A DNA stretch of 64,000 bases from Cyclobacteriaceae bacterium (GCA_019638235.1 JAHBUE010000002.1:310001-374000); one strand, 5' to 3'; shown: positions 19,014-29,111, numbered from the stretch's first letter. Program-made: numbers and translations. The notes: a model not told the origin generated them from the sequence alone.

Positions 19014-20468
19014 ATGCAAAACCAAATCAGTACACGTTTTATTATTTTCTCCATATTAGTATATGCCTCATCAGCCCTGGCACAGGTAAAACCCGGCTAC
19101 GATATAAGCTTTAAAGTCAGTGGTTTGAAAGATACAACGGTTTATCTCGGATACTATTATGCCGAAAGTACGCTGGTGCGCGATACAGCCCGTGTAAATG
19201 CCAAAGGCGAGTTCCGGTTTAAAAAACCACAGGCATTGCCACAAGGAATTTATTTTGTTGTATTGGATAGAACGCGCCTGTTCGACATAGCAGTGGGTAG
19301 TAACCAACATTTTGCTATGGAAACTACTTCGGATGATTACGTGAAGAACATGGTGGTGAAAGGCGATGACGACAACCGGCTGTTTTTCGATAACCTTCGG
19401 TTTAATATGGAGCGCGGCAAGGAAGCCGACCCGTTTATCAAAATTCTGCAAGACACCACACTGAAAGACGAAAACCGGAAAAAAGCAGCACGCGAATCGT
19501 TCAGCAGAATAAACGACCAGGTAATGGCCTACCAACACGACCTGATTACTGCGCATGGTAACACCATGACAGCCCGCTTGCTGAAAAGCACCAAACGGGT
19601 TGAAATACCCGACCCCCCGAAACGTGCAGATGGTTCTGTTGATTCAACTTTTCAGTTGCAGTATTACCGCGAACATTTTTTTGATTATTTCGATTTGAGT
19701 GACGATGCCCTTATCCGGTTGCCCCAGCCCATGTACAGCCAAAAGGTAAACGAATATTTAGATAAACTTTTTGCGCCACAGGCCGATTCGATAAAGAAAG
19801 CCCTTGAGCCGTTGATTGCGAAAGCCAAAACCAACGAGGAAACTTACAAATATTTAATCTGGACGCTGGTACTGAAATATCAAGCTCCTGAATACATGGG
19901 CCTTGATGAAATATTTGTGTATTTGAACGACACGTATTTTACGTCCGGTGAAATGGATTTTTGGGCAAACGATAAGATGAAGAAAAACCTGAAAGACCAT
20001 GCCGACCGCCTGCGCAAAAGTCTGATAGGCAAAACCGCACCCAACCTGATTATGCAAGATGCAGCGCTTCAACCCAAAGAGTTGTATAAAATAAAAAACA
20101 AATACACGCTTGTTTATTTCTTTGACCCCGATTGCGGAGCCTGTAAAACAGAAACACCTAAGCTGGTTGACTTCTACACCAAAAACAAAGCAAAGTTTGA
20201 CGTGGAAGTGTTTGCTGTAAGTGCCGATACATCTATGCAAAAGATGAAGGAGTACATCAAAACCATGAATATGAAGTGGATTACGGTAAACGGCCCCCGA
20301 ACGTATGTAGGCCCCTACCACGACCTGTACGATGCCATGAGCACGCCTACGCTCTACATCTTAGACGAAAAGAAGAAAATTATCGGAAAGAAAATACCAG
20401 CCGAGAAACTGGAAAATTTCCTAACCAATTACGAACGTTTTCAAAAGCAGCAAGCGGGTAAATCGTAA
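19014..20468 (+). CDS. Secreted thioredoxin-like protein with DUF4369 and DUF5106 regions
   Basis: 484 residues from the ATG at 19014; a longer TTG-started frame adds 17 non-signal residues and is rejected. Signal peptide FIIFSILVYASSALAQ. N-terminal DUF4369-like beta domain (DISFKVSGLKDTTVYLGYYY), a helical DUF5106-type middle, and a C-terminal TlpA/AhpC-type thioredoxin fold with the CGAC redox pair at Cys374 and Cys377, and the cis-proline segment STPTLYIL. Likely a periplasmic disulfide reductase/isomerase, as in ResA/TlpA relatives; partner unknown. Confidence 0.85.
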   Translation: MQNQISTRFIIFSILVYASSALAQVKPGYDISFKVSGLKDTTVYLGYYYAESTLVRDTARVNAKGEFRFKKPQALPQGIYFVVLDRTRLFDIAVGSNQHFAMETTSDDYVKNMVVKGDDDNRLFFDNLRFNMERGKEADPFIKILQDTTLKDENRKKAARESFSRINDQVMAYQHDLITAHGNTMTARLLKSTKRVEIPDPPKRADGSVDSTFQLQYYREHFFDYFDLSDDALIRLPQPMYSQKVNEYLDKLFAPQADSIKKALEPLIAKAKTNEETYKYLIWTLVLKYQAPEYMGLDEIFVYLNDTYFTSGEMDFWANDKMKKNLKDHADRLRKSLIGKTAPNLIMQDAALQPKELYKIKNKYTLVYFFDPDCGACKTETPKLVDFYTKNKAKFDVEVFAVSADTSMQKMKEYIKTMNMKWITVNGPRTYVGPYHDLYDAMSTPTLYILDEKKKIIGKKIPAEKLENFLTNYERFQKQQAGKS

Positions 20469-20486
20469 TTGTAAGGCGCTTTCTGT

Positions 20487-20515
20487 AACTTTTTAAAATT
20501 TTTTGCGTCCTATAT
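20487..20515 (+). promoter_or_regulatory. Candidate ECF-sigma promoter upstream of the unknown gene at 20569
   Basis: AAC (20487-20489), 16 nt spacer, then CGTCCTATAT (20506-20515). It resembles the elements upstream of the two ECF sigma genes in this window (AAC-N17-CATC(C/T)TA). The downstream gene starts 53 bp later. Confidence 0.4.
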
Positions 20516-20568
20516 GCAACTATTCCGGGGGGTCGGAGTATCTATAGTACAAACAGGACGAAAAAATC

Positions 20569-21036
20569 ATGACATTCTTCAACAAACTTCTCGGCAAGTC
20601 TCCCAAAAAAGAGCTGAAAACCCGATGCCCGATTACGCGCGAACAAATTGAAAATGGCTTCGGATACCTGTTAACTACCTCGCAGGTGGTTGCTTCAAAA
20701 AAATATTGGGATATGGTGATGACCGAACCCGAAACGCTATCGTACACGGTTTCGCATTTCAACAACCAGCCCAACGGCACACACATGCGCAGCCTGATTT
20801 TTGAAAAATACAGCAGCATTGAAAAGCCCTGGATTGTTTCCGATTCGTGCATCAACCTGTTTGAAATAGATAAAAGCGAAGCCAAAGAGTTTGCAAAGCA
20901 ATGGTGGAGCAATGCGGGTAATTTTGTGCCCGAAGGAACCGGCCCGGCCATAGAAACACTTGACCCGACCAGCTACCAGACCTGGAAAGACTACGCAGTG
21001 CTGGAAGCCGGAAGAAACCGCGTTCCTGTTTTGTAA
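20569..21036 (+). CDS. Unknown cytosolic protein
   Basis: 155 residues, no signal peptide or membrane segment. Not recognised. Features: a basic N-terminus (FFNKLLGKSPKKELKTRCP), a single Cys in TRCPITREQIENGFGYLL, the aromatic stretch AKEFAKQWWSNAGNF, and a second Cys in DSCINLF. It stands alone with a terminator directly behind it (21069-21099) and a possible ECF promoter ahead, so it looks like a genuine single-gene unit. Confidence 0.75.
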   Translation: MTFFNKLLGKSPKKELKTRCPITREQIENGFGYLLTTSQVVASKKYWDMVMTEPETLSYTVSHFNNQPNGTHMRSLIFEKYSSIEKPWIVSDSCINLFEIDKSEAKEFAKQWWSNAGNFVPEGTGPAIETLDPTSYQTWKDYAVLEAGRNRVPVL

Positions 21037-21068
21037 GACCTGTATAGGTTTAGGTTATAGATGCGAAG

Positions 21069-21099
21069 ACCCTTGCTACGGCAGGGGTTTTCATTTTTT
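21069..21099 (+). terminator. Rho-independent terminator
   Basis: Stem of 8 bp, ACCCTTGC / GCAGGGGT with a TACG loop (21069-21088), followed by a T-rich tract ending near 21099. It ends the unknown gene at 20569. Confidence 0.8.
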
Positions 21100-21135
21100 A
21101 GCTGCCCTAACTGCCAAACAAGGCATGCCTGTTTG

Positions 21136-21507
21136 TTATGTCTTGATTTTTATTACACCCGTTCTGTATAAGTCCAGCGCTCTTTGTAAAATACTCTCAA
21201 TCGTTTTTACAGGTAAAGTTTTATTGGGGTTAACCCTGAAAATTTTCATGCGTGAGCGGTCGCCTTCTTCCAGCTTGGGGTGGTTAAGGTGTTTTCCTTC
21301 TACCATCAATATGTAAGGCTCGCCTGTTTTTTTATCAGTCCACAAATAACAGAACATTTTCTTCTTATAGCAGAAGCAGGGCATTCCATATTTTACTGTT
21401 TCCGTAATATTTTCGTCTTGCTCAAGAATAATATCCCGCAGAGCAAGCAAACAACTTTTGTTTGGTTCTTCTTTATCTAAGTAAAAGTGATGAAGTTCCT
21501 GAATCAT
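21136..21507 (-). CDS. DUF1801 (YdhG-like) protein
   Basis: 123 residues. ENITETVKYGMPCFCYKKKMFCYLW matches the DUF1801/YdhG fold (the 'kwg.P.f...' core), with RSRMKIFRVN later. Function of the family is not established. A second member of the same family sits at 36843 but is only distantly similar. On the minus strand, 38 bp upstream of the end of nothing else; the neighbouring polyprenyl synthase gene lies upstream on the same strand. Confidence 0.7.
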   Translation of the reverse strand: MIQELHHFYLDKEEPNKSCLLALRDIILEQDENITETVKYGMPCFCYKKKMFCYLWTDKKTGEPYILMVEGKHLNHPKLEEGDRSRMKIFRVNPNKTLPVKTIESILQRALDLYRTGVIKIKT

Positions 21508-21545
21508 TGCTTTAAGTTTACTTCATTAGCCGAAAGGGCTTTTAC

Positions 21546-22520
21546 TCACTTACTGCGTTCAATCGTAAACTGAACCAATTGAATGAGTGATTTTTTATAA
21601 TCGGAATCAGGAAACTCATTAAGAAGTTGCAACGCTTCCTGGTGATGCTTCTCCATTACAGCATTTGCATATTCAATGCCGCCCGATTGTTTCACGAATG
21701 AAATTACTTCATTCACTTTTTTTGGTTTCTCGCTTTCGTTGCGAACAATGCCGATGATTCTTCTTTTCTCTAACCAACCCGCTTTTGATAACGCATAAAT
21801 CAGTGGCAGCGTCATCTTCTTCTCTTTTATGTCAATACCGAGCGGTTTGCCGATTTCGGCTTCGCCATAATCGAACAAATCGTCTTTTATCTGAAAGGCC
21901 ATCCCGATTTTTTCACCGAACAGCCGCATGGTCTGTACCACATCATCAGTTGCACTAACCGAACTTGCTCCTACCGCGCAACACGAAGCGATAAGCGAAG
22001 CTGTTTTCTGACGGATGATATCGTAGTAAACATCTTCGGTAATGTTAAGCGACCGGGCTTTCTCCATTTGCAGCAGTTCGCCCTCGCTCATCTCGCGCAC
22101 GGCATTTGATACAATATTCAACAGGTGATAATCTTTGTTCTCTACCGACAGCAGCAATCCTTTCGACAAGAGGAAATCGCCAACCAAAACGGCCACTTTG
22201 TTTTTCCATAAGGCATTGATGGAGAAGAAACCCCGCCTGTAATTGGCATCATCTACCACGTCATCGTGCACGAGCGTTGCCGTGTGCAGCAATTCAATGA
22301 GGGCAGCACCCCGGTAGGTTGAGTCGTTAATTAAGCCGCACGTTCCGGCACTAAGAAACACAAACATGGGGCGCATTTGTTTGCCCTTGCGCTTCACAAT
22401 GTAATTCATGATGCGGTCTAACAGCATGACACGGGTTTTCATGGAGTCGCGGAACTTCTGTTCAAACTCATCCATTTCATGGGCGATGGGTGCCTTAATA
22501 TCATCAAGCTTTAATGCCAT
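21546..22520 (-). CDS. Polyprenyl diphosphate synthase
   Basis: 324 residues from the ATG at 22520 (MALKLDDIKAPI); a 12-residue upstream extension is less likely. First aspartate-rich motif HDDVVDDANYRRG near 85, second motif QIKDDLFDY near 215, and RKGKQMRPMFVFLS substrate-binding arginine region. It condenses isopentenyl diphosphate units; lacking residues that would fix chain length by eye, the likely product is the long side chain of menaquinone. Divergent from corA. Confidence 0.9.
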   Translation of the reverse strand: MALKLDDIKAPIAHEMDEFEQKFRDSMKTRVMLLDRIMNYIVKRKGKQMRPMFVFLSAGTCGLINDSTYRGAALIELLHTATLVHDDVVDDANYRRGFFSINALWKNKVAVLVGDFLLSKGLLLSVENKDYHLLNIVSNAVREMSEGELLQMEKARSLNITEDVYYDIIRQKTASLIASCCAVGASSVSATDDVVQTMRLFGEKIGMAFQIKDDLFDYGEAEIGKPLGIDIKEKKMTLPLIYALSKAGWLEKRRIIGIVRNESEKPKKVNEVISFVKQSGGIEYANAVMEKHHQEALQLLNEFPDSDYKKSLIQLVQFTIERSK

Positions 22521-22625
22521 GCGGCACAATATTACAATGCCCGAAAGGGCTTTCAAAATGAGATTTGGCAGGATTAGAACAAAACGTCTATCTTGTAATA
22601 CTATAAATTATTACCGTCCAAACCC

Positions 22626-23639
22626 ATGCCCCACTCTCCCGTCCAATCCGCTAACAATACCCCACCTGTAATCCTGGAACTGATCAGCTACAACCGCGAA
22701 CAGTATGAGAAAAGCGACACACTAAATATTGACGACCTGCTTCAAAAAATTAACCCCGACAGGGTTAACTGGGTTAATATAGACGGACTGTTTGATACCG
22801 ATATTACCGATAAATTGCAGTCGCATTTTAACCTGCACTCGCTGCTGATTGACGATGTGTTGAACGACCAACGGCCAAAAACTGAGGAATACGATGACTG
22901 CCTCTACGTCACCTTAAAAATGTTGTATAGCATTAATGGCGAAAATATCGAATACGAACAAATCAGTTTTGTACTGGGAAGTAATTACCTGATTTCTTTC
23001 CAGGAAAAGGAAGGCGACTTGTTCAATTTTTTTCGTGAGCGCATCCGGCTTGACCTGGGGCGTGTGCGAAAAATGAAAGCGGACTACCTGCTGTACAGGC
23101 TCATTGACATTATTGTTGATAATTATTATAACGTGTTGGACGCTATCGGTAACCGGATTGAAGATATTGAAGACAACCTTAACGAAAACCAGGACGAGAA
23201 AACCTTTGCCCGCATACAACGACTGAAAAAGGAACTGATTTTTCTGCGCAAGGCTGTTTACCCGCTGCGCGATGCTTTATCGAAACTGATTAAAGACAAA
23301 AGCGAATTTATTGATGAAGATAACCTCCGCTTTTTTGATGATGTGTATGACCATGTAGTGCACCTGCTTGACTCGCTGGATACCTATAAAGACCTTACGT
23401 CAAGCCTGATGGACATACACATCAACACACAAAACAATCAGTTAAATAAGGTTATTAAAGTGCTTACCATCATCTCCACCATATTTATTCCGCTTACTTT
23501 TATAGTTGGCGTGTACGGCATGAATTTCAAACACTTCCCCGAATTAGAATGGACCTACGGGTATCCGTTGATTTGGGGAGGTATGGTTGTGCTGGCCGCA
23601 GTCATGCTGATGTATTTCCGGTTCAAAAAATGGTTTTAA
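22626..23639 (+). CDS. corA: CorA-type magnesium/cobalt transporter
   Basis: 337 residues. Long acidic cytoplasmic domain, then two C-terminal membrane helices with the selectivity motif YGMNF between them (VGVYGMNFKHFPEL near 300), ending in the basic tail RFKKWF. Forms a pentameric channel for Mg2+. Stands alone, divergent from the polyprenyl synthase. Confidence 0.93.
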   Translation: MPHSPVQSANNTPPVILELISYNREQYEKSDTLNIDDLLQKINPDRVNWVNIDGLFDTDITDKLQSHFNLHSLLIDDVLNDQRPKTEEYDDCLYVTLKMLYSINGENIEYEQISFVLGSNYLISFQEKEGDLFNFFRERIRLDLGRVRKMKADYLLYRLIDIIVDNYYNVLDAIGNRIEDIEDNLNENQDEKTFARIQRLKKELIFLRKAVYPLRDALSKLIKDKSEFIDEDNLRFFDDVYDHVVHLLDSLDTYKDLTSSLMDIHINTQNNQLNKVIKVLTIISTIFIPLTFIVGVYGMNFKHFPELEWTYGYPLIWGGMVVLAAVMLMYFRFKKWF

Positions 23640-23733
23640 AGTGAAATTCCGTATCCGCATCCCTGTTTTTTCACCCATCTCGCAAATTGAGCAAATGTTC
23701 CATTATCTTTAAAAAATTTAGCAAGCATAATCT

Positions 23734-24696
23734 ATGATTCTATCTTTTATTCTGCTTCTCACCGGGTTTGTTATCCTTATAAGAGGGGCTGATTTTCTGG
23801 TAAACGGGGCATCGTCCATTGCCCGGAAATTCAATATTTCAACCTTAGCCATCGGCCTTACGGTTGTGGCTTTTGGCACCTCCGCACCCGAACTGGTAGT
23901 GAACCTGGTTTCGGCCATAAGCGGAAAAAGTGATGCCGCCTTCGGTAATGTTATTGGCAGTAGCAACTTCAACCTGTTATTTATTTTAGGCATATCCGGG
24001 ATGATTTACCCGTTGGTTGTGCAGCGTCAAACCGTTAGGTACGAAGTGCCTTTATCGTTACTGGCCATATTGGTGCTTTACCTGTTGGTGAATGATGTAC
24101 GCTTATGGAGCGCTGAAACAAATATGCTTACCCGCCTCGATTCGTTAATCCTGTTGAGCTTCTTCATTGGCTTTCTTTTTTACGTAAAGCGCACCATGAA
24201 GGAAACCAGTGAAAACCAGGAAACCGTAGAAATAAAAATTTACAGCAACCCTAAAGCAATCGGCTTGGTTATAGCCGGGTTGGCCATGCTGGTGGGGGGC
24301 GGAAAGCTTGCCGTAGATAATGCCGTTGAGCTTGCGCAATATTTTGGATTGAGTGAAAAGCTGATCGGGCTTACCATTCTCGCTGCCGGCACATCGCTGC
24401 CGGAACTGGCTACTTCGGCAGTGGCGGCATACCGTAAAAATACCGACATCGCCATCGGCAATGTGATAGGCTCAAACATATTCAACATCTTCTTTATTCT
24501 TGGTGTTACGGGTACTATCAACCCTATCAGTTTCAACACCGCCATGAATTTCGACATCGCGGTGCTGACTGTCGCAACCATTCTGCTCTTAGTATTTATG
24601 TTTACACTACGGAAGAATAAACTCGACCGTTGGGAAGCTGTACTCCTGTTTGTAGGGTATTTAGCCTACACTGTGTACCTTGTCAGTATGGAATAG
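23734..24696 (+). CDS. Calcium/sodium (CaCA family) antiporter, YrbG type
   Basis: 320 residues, ~10 membrane helices in two inverted halves. Each half carries an alpha-repeat: GTSAPELVVNLVSA with GNVIGSSNFN, and GTSLPELATSAVAA with GNVIGSNIFN. These are the ion-binding signatures of CaCA exchangers. Likely exports Ca2+ using a cation gradient. Confidence 0.93.
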   Translation: MILSFILLLTGFVILIRGADFLVNGASSIARKFNISTLAIGLTVVAFGTSAPELVVNLVSAISGKSDAAFGNVIGSSNFNLLFILGISGMIYPLVVQRQTVRYEVPLSLLAILVLYLLVNDVRLWSAETNMLTRLDSLILLSFFIGFLFYVKRTMKETSENQETVEIKIYSNPKAIGLVIAGLAMLVGGGKLAVDNAVELAQYFGLSEKLIGLTILAAGTSLPELATSAVAAYRKNTDIAIGNVIGSNIFNIFFILGVTGTINPISFNTAMNFDIAVLTVATILLLVFMFTLRKNKLDRWEAVLLFVGYLAYTVYLVSME

Positions 24697-24731
24697 TTAC
24701 TTACGCTAAGATTACTTTTCAAAAACCGGTA

Positions 24732-25475
24732 TCAAAGCCTTTTCTGAATCTCTGCAATTTTTGCCTGTGCTTCCTGCTTGCCCAGCGAGAGCGATTTCCT
24801 GTAAAGCTCTAACGCCTCCTGCAAGGTTTCCTTTTTCTTTTTCGGAGCTAATTTGGTGCGGTTGGCAGCTTCTTCAACTGCCTGCGCGCGGGCAAAGTAG
24901 GCATCGGCTTCGCTTACCTTTGATTGAATCATCAACTCCTGTATGCGGGCTTCAATCAGCGCAAGCTCCTGTTCTTTTGCCGAAATCTGGATTTCCTTAT
25001 CAGCAATTTCTGCGCTTTGCAATTCGGTGAGGTTAATCAGGTTTTGATTTTCGTTTCTGTATTTTTCTACCTGTTCCTGCAACGAAGCTATCTCGCTGGT
25101 TTTAGCTTCCAAATCGCTCTTCAGTTTTTTAAGCTGACGCGCATACGTTGCGGCACTTCCCTGCGATTTCTGCAACGCATTTTCCAGGTCGGCAATTTTT
25201 CTTTCGGTGTCCTTTACATAGTTGTTCAGGTTTTTCATGCGCGTGGTGTAGTCATCGTAGGTGGTTCCTTCCACCATATCCATGCGCAACGACTGCCGGT
25301 TTGCATCAATGGAGTCCATTAACGCGCCAACCTCCATTAAGGTGTTGGTCATGCGCTGTGAGTTTTCCAGTTCATTCCGAAGGGAGTCAACTTGTGTTTG
25401 AAGTTCAGCTCTTTCGTTTGCACCGCACGATGCCAGCAAGGCGGCTGCGGGAATTGCCCAAATAAGGTGTTTCAT
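24732..25475 (-). CDS. Coiled-coil lipoprotein
   Basis: 247 residues from the ATG at 25475; the longer frame adds 20 residues that would hide the signal peptide. Lipobox LLASC gives a lipidated Cys. Residues ~25-190 are predicted coiled coil (ELQTQVDSLRNELENSQ, KIADLENALQKSQ), followed by a short helical repeat region similar to TPR (EALELYRKSLSLGKQEAQAKI). Function unknown; probably a periplasmic scaffold. Convergent with the antiporter gene, 35 bp apart. Confidence 0.75.
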   Translation of the reverse strand: MKHLIWAIPAAALLASCGANERAELQTQVDSLRNELENSQRMTNTLMEVGALMDSIDANRQSLRMDMVEGTTYDDYTTRMKNLNNYVKDTERKIADLENALQKSQGSAATYARQLKKLKSDLEAKTSEIASLQEQVEKYRNENQNLINLTELQSAEIADKEIQISAKEQELALIEARIQELMIQSKVSEADAYFARAQAVEEAANRTKLAPKKKKETLQEALELYRKSLSLGKQEAQAKIAEIQKRL

Positions 25476-25641
25476 AGGGGTGTAATCGTTAAAAGTATCA
25501 GGTAATACACAAAAATACTCCCCGGCATCATTCATTGGTTACGAATGGATAAGATTTTTTCGTGTTTAAACCCCTGTGTTAAAAAACTATGGCCTGCAAA
25601 AACTTTAACCGATAAGTGCTTTTACCATGATATAAACCGCT

Positions 25642-25649
25642 TAAATTTG
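25642..25649 (+). promoter_or_regulatory. Possible -7 box upstream of NDH-2
   Basis: TAAATTTG matches TAnnTTTG, 28 bp before the start codon. A TTG box at the expected distance is not evident. Confidence 0.3.
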
Positions 25650-25677
25650 CCCCCGTTACGGACCGCCACGCTAATTC

Positions 25678-26982
25678 ATGTCCACCCAAGCTACCGCACG
25701 CACACGTATTGCCGACCTCGGAAAACCCCGGATTATCATTATCGGGGGCGGATTTGGAGGCCTCGAAGTAGCCAAAGGCTTACGAAAGGCCAAAGCGCAG
25801 GTTGTATTATTCGACCGGTATAACCATCATACCTTTCAACCCCTGCTGTACCAGGTGGCCAGTTCCGGCTTAGAAACCAGTTCTATTGTTTTTCCTTTCC
25901 GGAAACGATTTGCCAAACAACAGGATTTTTTCTTTCGCATGGGCGAAGTTATTTCCATAAAGCCTGAAGAAAACTATATCGAAACCTCCATCGGGGGTAT
26001 TAAATACGATTACCTGGTTATTGCCAACGGGGCTACCACAAATTACTACGGGATGAAGGACGTGGAAGAAAACTCCATTCCGATGAAAACCATTATCGAT
26101 GCCATTCAACTGCGGAACAAAATAATCCGCAACATGGAAAAAGCATTGCTGACCGATGACCTGGAACTGATGAACAGCCTGATGGATTACGTGATTGTGG
26201 GCGGTGGGCCAACCGGTGTTGAGTTAGCCGGGGCATTGGCCGAATTGAAGAAACACGTTTTCCCTAAAGACTATAAAGAGTTGGAGTTTACCCACATGGA
26301 CGTTCACTTAGTGGAAGCAGGCCCAAGATTACTTAACGGTATGTCGAAAAACGCCTCGGAAAAAGCGCTGGAGTATTTGCAGAACATGGGCGTGAAAGTT
26401 CACCTGAACTGCGCGGTAAAATCGTATGACGGCTACGAGGTACTATTGAACACTGGCGAGAAACTGATTTCGCGCACACTTGTGTGGGCAGCCGGTGTAA
26501 AAGGAAACCCCATTGAAGGATTAGGTGAAAGTGCTGTTAATCGTTCAGGAAGAATTCGGGTGGATACGTTTAATCAAGTTATCGGGCACGAAAATATTTT
26601 TGCCATTGGCGATGCCGCTATTATGGAAGGCGATAAGGATTACCCCGCAGGGCACCCCATGATGGCGCCACCTGCTATACAGCAAGGCAGACGTGTGGCT
26701 AAAAACCTGATTAGGATAATGGCTAACAAAGAATTGAAACCCTTCGCCTATTTTGATAAAGGTTCAATGGCCACCATCGGGAGGAACCGTGCGGTTGTGG
26801 ATATTAAAGGCTTTAAGTTTCAGGGCATTTTTGCCTGGCTTGTGTGGATGTTCGTACACTTACTATACATCATTGGCTTTCGTAACAAGTTTTTCGTTAT
26901 GTTCAACTGGCTGTTGAGTTACTTCTCTTACGACAAGAGCAACCGGCTTATCATCAGTAGAAACAAGGAGGGCGTAAGCTAA
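25678..26982 (+). CDS. ndh: Type II NADH dehydrogenase (NDH-2 family)
   Basis: 434 residues. FAD-binding GGGFGGLEVA near 24-33, a second Rossmann motif for NADH, VGGGPTGVELAGAL near 177, and the FAD-contact segment FAIGDAA. The C-terminal part (IFAWLVWMFVHLLYIIGF) is a hydrophobic stretch typical of membrane-associated members of this family in Bacteroidota. It passes electrons from NADH to quinone without pumping protons. Upstream of kup by 33 bp. Confidence 0.9.
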   Translation: MSTQATARTRIADLGKPRIIIIGGGFGGLEVAKGLRKAKAQVVLFDRYNHHTFQPLLYQVASSGLETSSIVFPFRKRFAKQQDFFFRMGEVISIKPEENYIETSIGGIKYDYLVIANGATTNYYGMKDVEENSIPMKTIIDAIQLRNKIIRNMEKALLTDDLELMNSLMDYVIVGGGPTGVELAGALAELKKHVFPKDYKELEFTHMDVHLVEAGPRLLNGMSKNASEKALEYLQNMGVKVHLNCAVKSYDGYEVLLNTGEKLISRTLVWAAGVKGNPIEGLGESAVNRSGRIRVDTFNQVIGHENIFAIGDAAIMEGDKDYPAGHPMMAPPAIQQGRRVAKNLIRIMANKELKPFAYFDKGSMATIGRNRAVVDIKGFKFQGIFAWLVWMFVHLLYIIGFRNKFFVMFNWLLSYFSYDKSNRLIISRNKEGVS

Positions 26983-27015
26983 CGGAATATTATAGCACCA
27001 TGTTGTTAACCCGTA

Positions 27016-28977
27016 ATGGCGTTAGAATCTTACCATAAAAATAAAACTCCGCTATCCGCTGCCGGTACCCTCATTGCACTTGGCATCATTTACGGAGATA
27101 TAGGAACATCACCACTTTATGTTTTCAGCGCTATTGTTGGCACAAAAGAGATTTCTGAAGAATTAATTCTGGGCGGGCTCTCCTGCATCATCTGGACGCT
27201 TACCTTAATCGTAACCATCAAATACGTTTACCTTGCCCTGAATGCTGACAACAAAGGTGAAGGCGGAATTTTTGCATTGTACGCATTGGTGAGGCGTTAC
27301 AAAGCCGGGTGGGTGGTGTACCCTGCCATTATTGGTTGCGCTACACTTATTGCCGATGGATTTATTACACCTGCCATCAGTGTTTCATCAGCCATAGAAG
27401 GTTTGCGCCTCTTCGATCCCGAAATACATACCATACGCATTGTTATACCGATTATCATTTCCTTCTTCATTTTTCAGCAATTTGGAACCGGGTTTGTCGG
27501 CAAAATTTTCGGGCCTATTATGGTAATATGGTTTACCACCATCGGGATATTAGGCGCTTCACAACTTCTTCAAAACCCGGTTGTACTGAAAGCACTCAAT
27601 CCACAATACGCTATTAATTTATTAACACAATATCCCGGTGGCTTCTGGATATTAGGCGGTGTGTTTCTGTGTGCAACCGGTGGCGAAGCGCTCTACTCCG
27701 ACCTGGGGCACTGTGGCAAAGGAAACATCCGTGTAAGCTGGGGGTTTGTTAAAGTAGCCTTACTGTTAAACTATGGCGGCCAGGCAGCATGGTTGCTGAA
27801 CCACCAGGGCACTACACTGGGCGCACGAACACCTTTTTATTCCATTATGCCCGAGTGGTTTCTTCCGTTCGGTATTGTCATTGCAACACTTGCCGCCATC
27901 ATTGCCAGCCAGGCGTTAATTACCGGAACCTTTACATTAGTGAACGAAGCCATGAAGCTGAAGCTTTGGCCTGTGATTCGTGTGCGATACCCAAGCCAGG
28001 TTAAAGGACAAATTTATATTCCTTCCATTAACTGGATACTGATGGTTGGGTGCATCATTGTGGTGCTTCACTTTGAAGAGTCTTCGCGGATGGTTGGAGC
28101 TTATGGCTTCGCGATTATCATTGATATGCTGATGACTACTCTTTTGCTGATATACTACTTTTCTCTCTCGAAAAAATCAACGGTGCGATCAGGTTTACTT
28201 GCACTGGTTTTCTTTACGTTAGAAGGTATGTTCCTATTATCGAACATAGACAAGTTTGCACATGGTGCAGGATTTACGTTTGTAATTGCCGGAGTGTTGT
28301 TTACACTGCTCTTCATTCAGTTGCGCGCACGCGGGCTGCGCACACGGCATACCGAGTTTGTCGATCTGAAACATTATGTGGAAATGATCAAAGATTTGCA
28401 GGCCGATACTACTATCCCGAAAGAAGCTACCAACCTTGTTTTCCTGGCTGTTGCCGATAGCAAACGATACATTGACTCGAACATTATTTATTCCATGTTT
28501 CGCAAACGCCCCAAGCGTGCCGATGTGTACTGGTTTCTGCATGTCGATACGGTGGACAGTCCGTTTACCAGCAAGTATTCGGTTGATACCATCATCCCGA
28601 AAAAATGTTTCTTCGTGCGCATAAAACTTGGGTTCAAGGCCGACCACCGGATTAACCTTATCTTTAACAAGATTGTGCACGAAATGGCCGACAGTGGTGA
28701 GATAGATTTGATAAGCCCCTATCCATCACTGCATAAATACAGTCAAACAGCCGACTTTAAATTTGTGATTATTCAATCCTTAGCCTCACCCGACAGCGAG
28801 ATATCCAGTTTCGACCGGTTGATTATCCAGGGCTATCGTTTGCTCAAAAAATTCAGCCTGTCAACCGAAGCGCATTTCGGTATAGAAGCTGCAAACCTGG
28901 AACTGGAAAAGGTGCCGATACAGGTGGGGCCATCTGCCGTTGTAAAACTCAAACGCGACCGCGAAGACGAGAGGTAA
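27016..28977 (+). CDS. kup: KUP-type potassium uptake protein
   Basis: 653 residues, typical Kup length. GIIYGDIGTSPLYVFSAI is the family signature at ~22-39; GEGGIFALYAL and ADGFITPAISVSSAIEG follow. Twelve membrane helices then a C-terminal cytoplasmic domain of ~200 residues. Proton-coupled K+ import. Possibly cotranscribed with ndh (33 bp gap). Confidence 0.95.
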   Translation: MALESYHKNKTPLSAAGTLIALGIIYGDIGTSPLYVFSAIVGTKEISEELILGGLSCIIWTLTLIVTIKYVYLALNADNKGEGGIFALYALVRRYKAGWVVYPAIIGCATLIADGFITPAISVSSAIEGLRLFDPEIHTIRIVIPIIISFFIFQQFGTGFVGKIFGPIMVIWFTTIGILGASQLLQNPVVLKALNPQYAINLLTQYPGGFWILGGVFLCATGGEALYSDLGHCGKGNIRVSWGFVKVALLLNYGGQAAWLLNHQGTTLGARTPFYSIMPEWFLPFGIVIATLAAIIASQALITGTFTLVNEAMKLKLWPVIRVRYPSQVKGQIYIPSINWILMVGCIIVVLHFEESSRMVGAYGFAIIIDMLMTTLLLIYYFSLSKKSTVRSGLLALVFFTLEGMFLLSNIDKFAHGAGFTFVIAGVLFTLLFIQLRARGLRTRHTEFVDLKHYVEMIKDLQADTTIPKEATNLVFLAVADSKRYIDSNIIYSMFRKRPKRADVYWFLHVDTVDSPFTSKYSVDTIIPKKCFFVRIKLGFKADHRINLIFNKIVHEMADSGEIDLISPYPSLHKYSQTADFKFVIIQSLASPDSEISSFDRLIIQGYRLLKKFSLSTEAHFGIEAANLELEKVPIQVGPSAVVKLKRDREDER

Positions 28978-29111
28978 CATTGCCCGATAACGGACGGAGT
29001 TGTTCATCTTCGACCGGCTCCATAAAACAGATTCCTCTCCAACAGCCTGTAAACACAGTTTTTCAGAAATGGTATTGCTTTTGGCAACTAACGGGTCATA
29101 AACAAATATCC

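Noticed and set aside
28980..29111. N-terminal extension of permease copy 1 from a TTG
   Set aside because: The 44 residues have no signal or family similarity, and the internal ATG at 29112 matches the starts of the two sister permeases.
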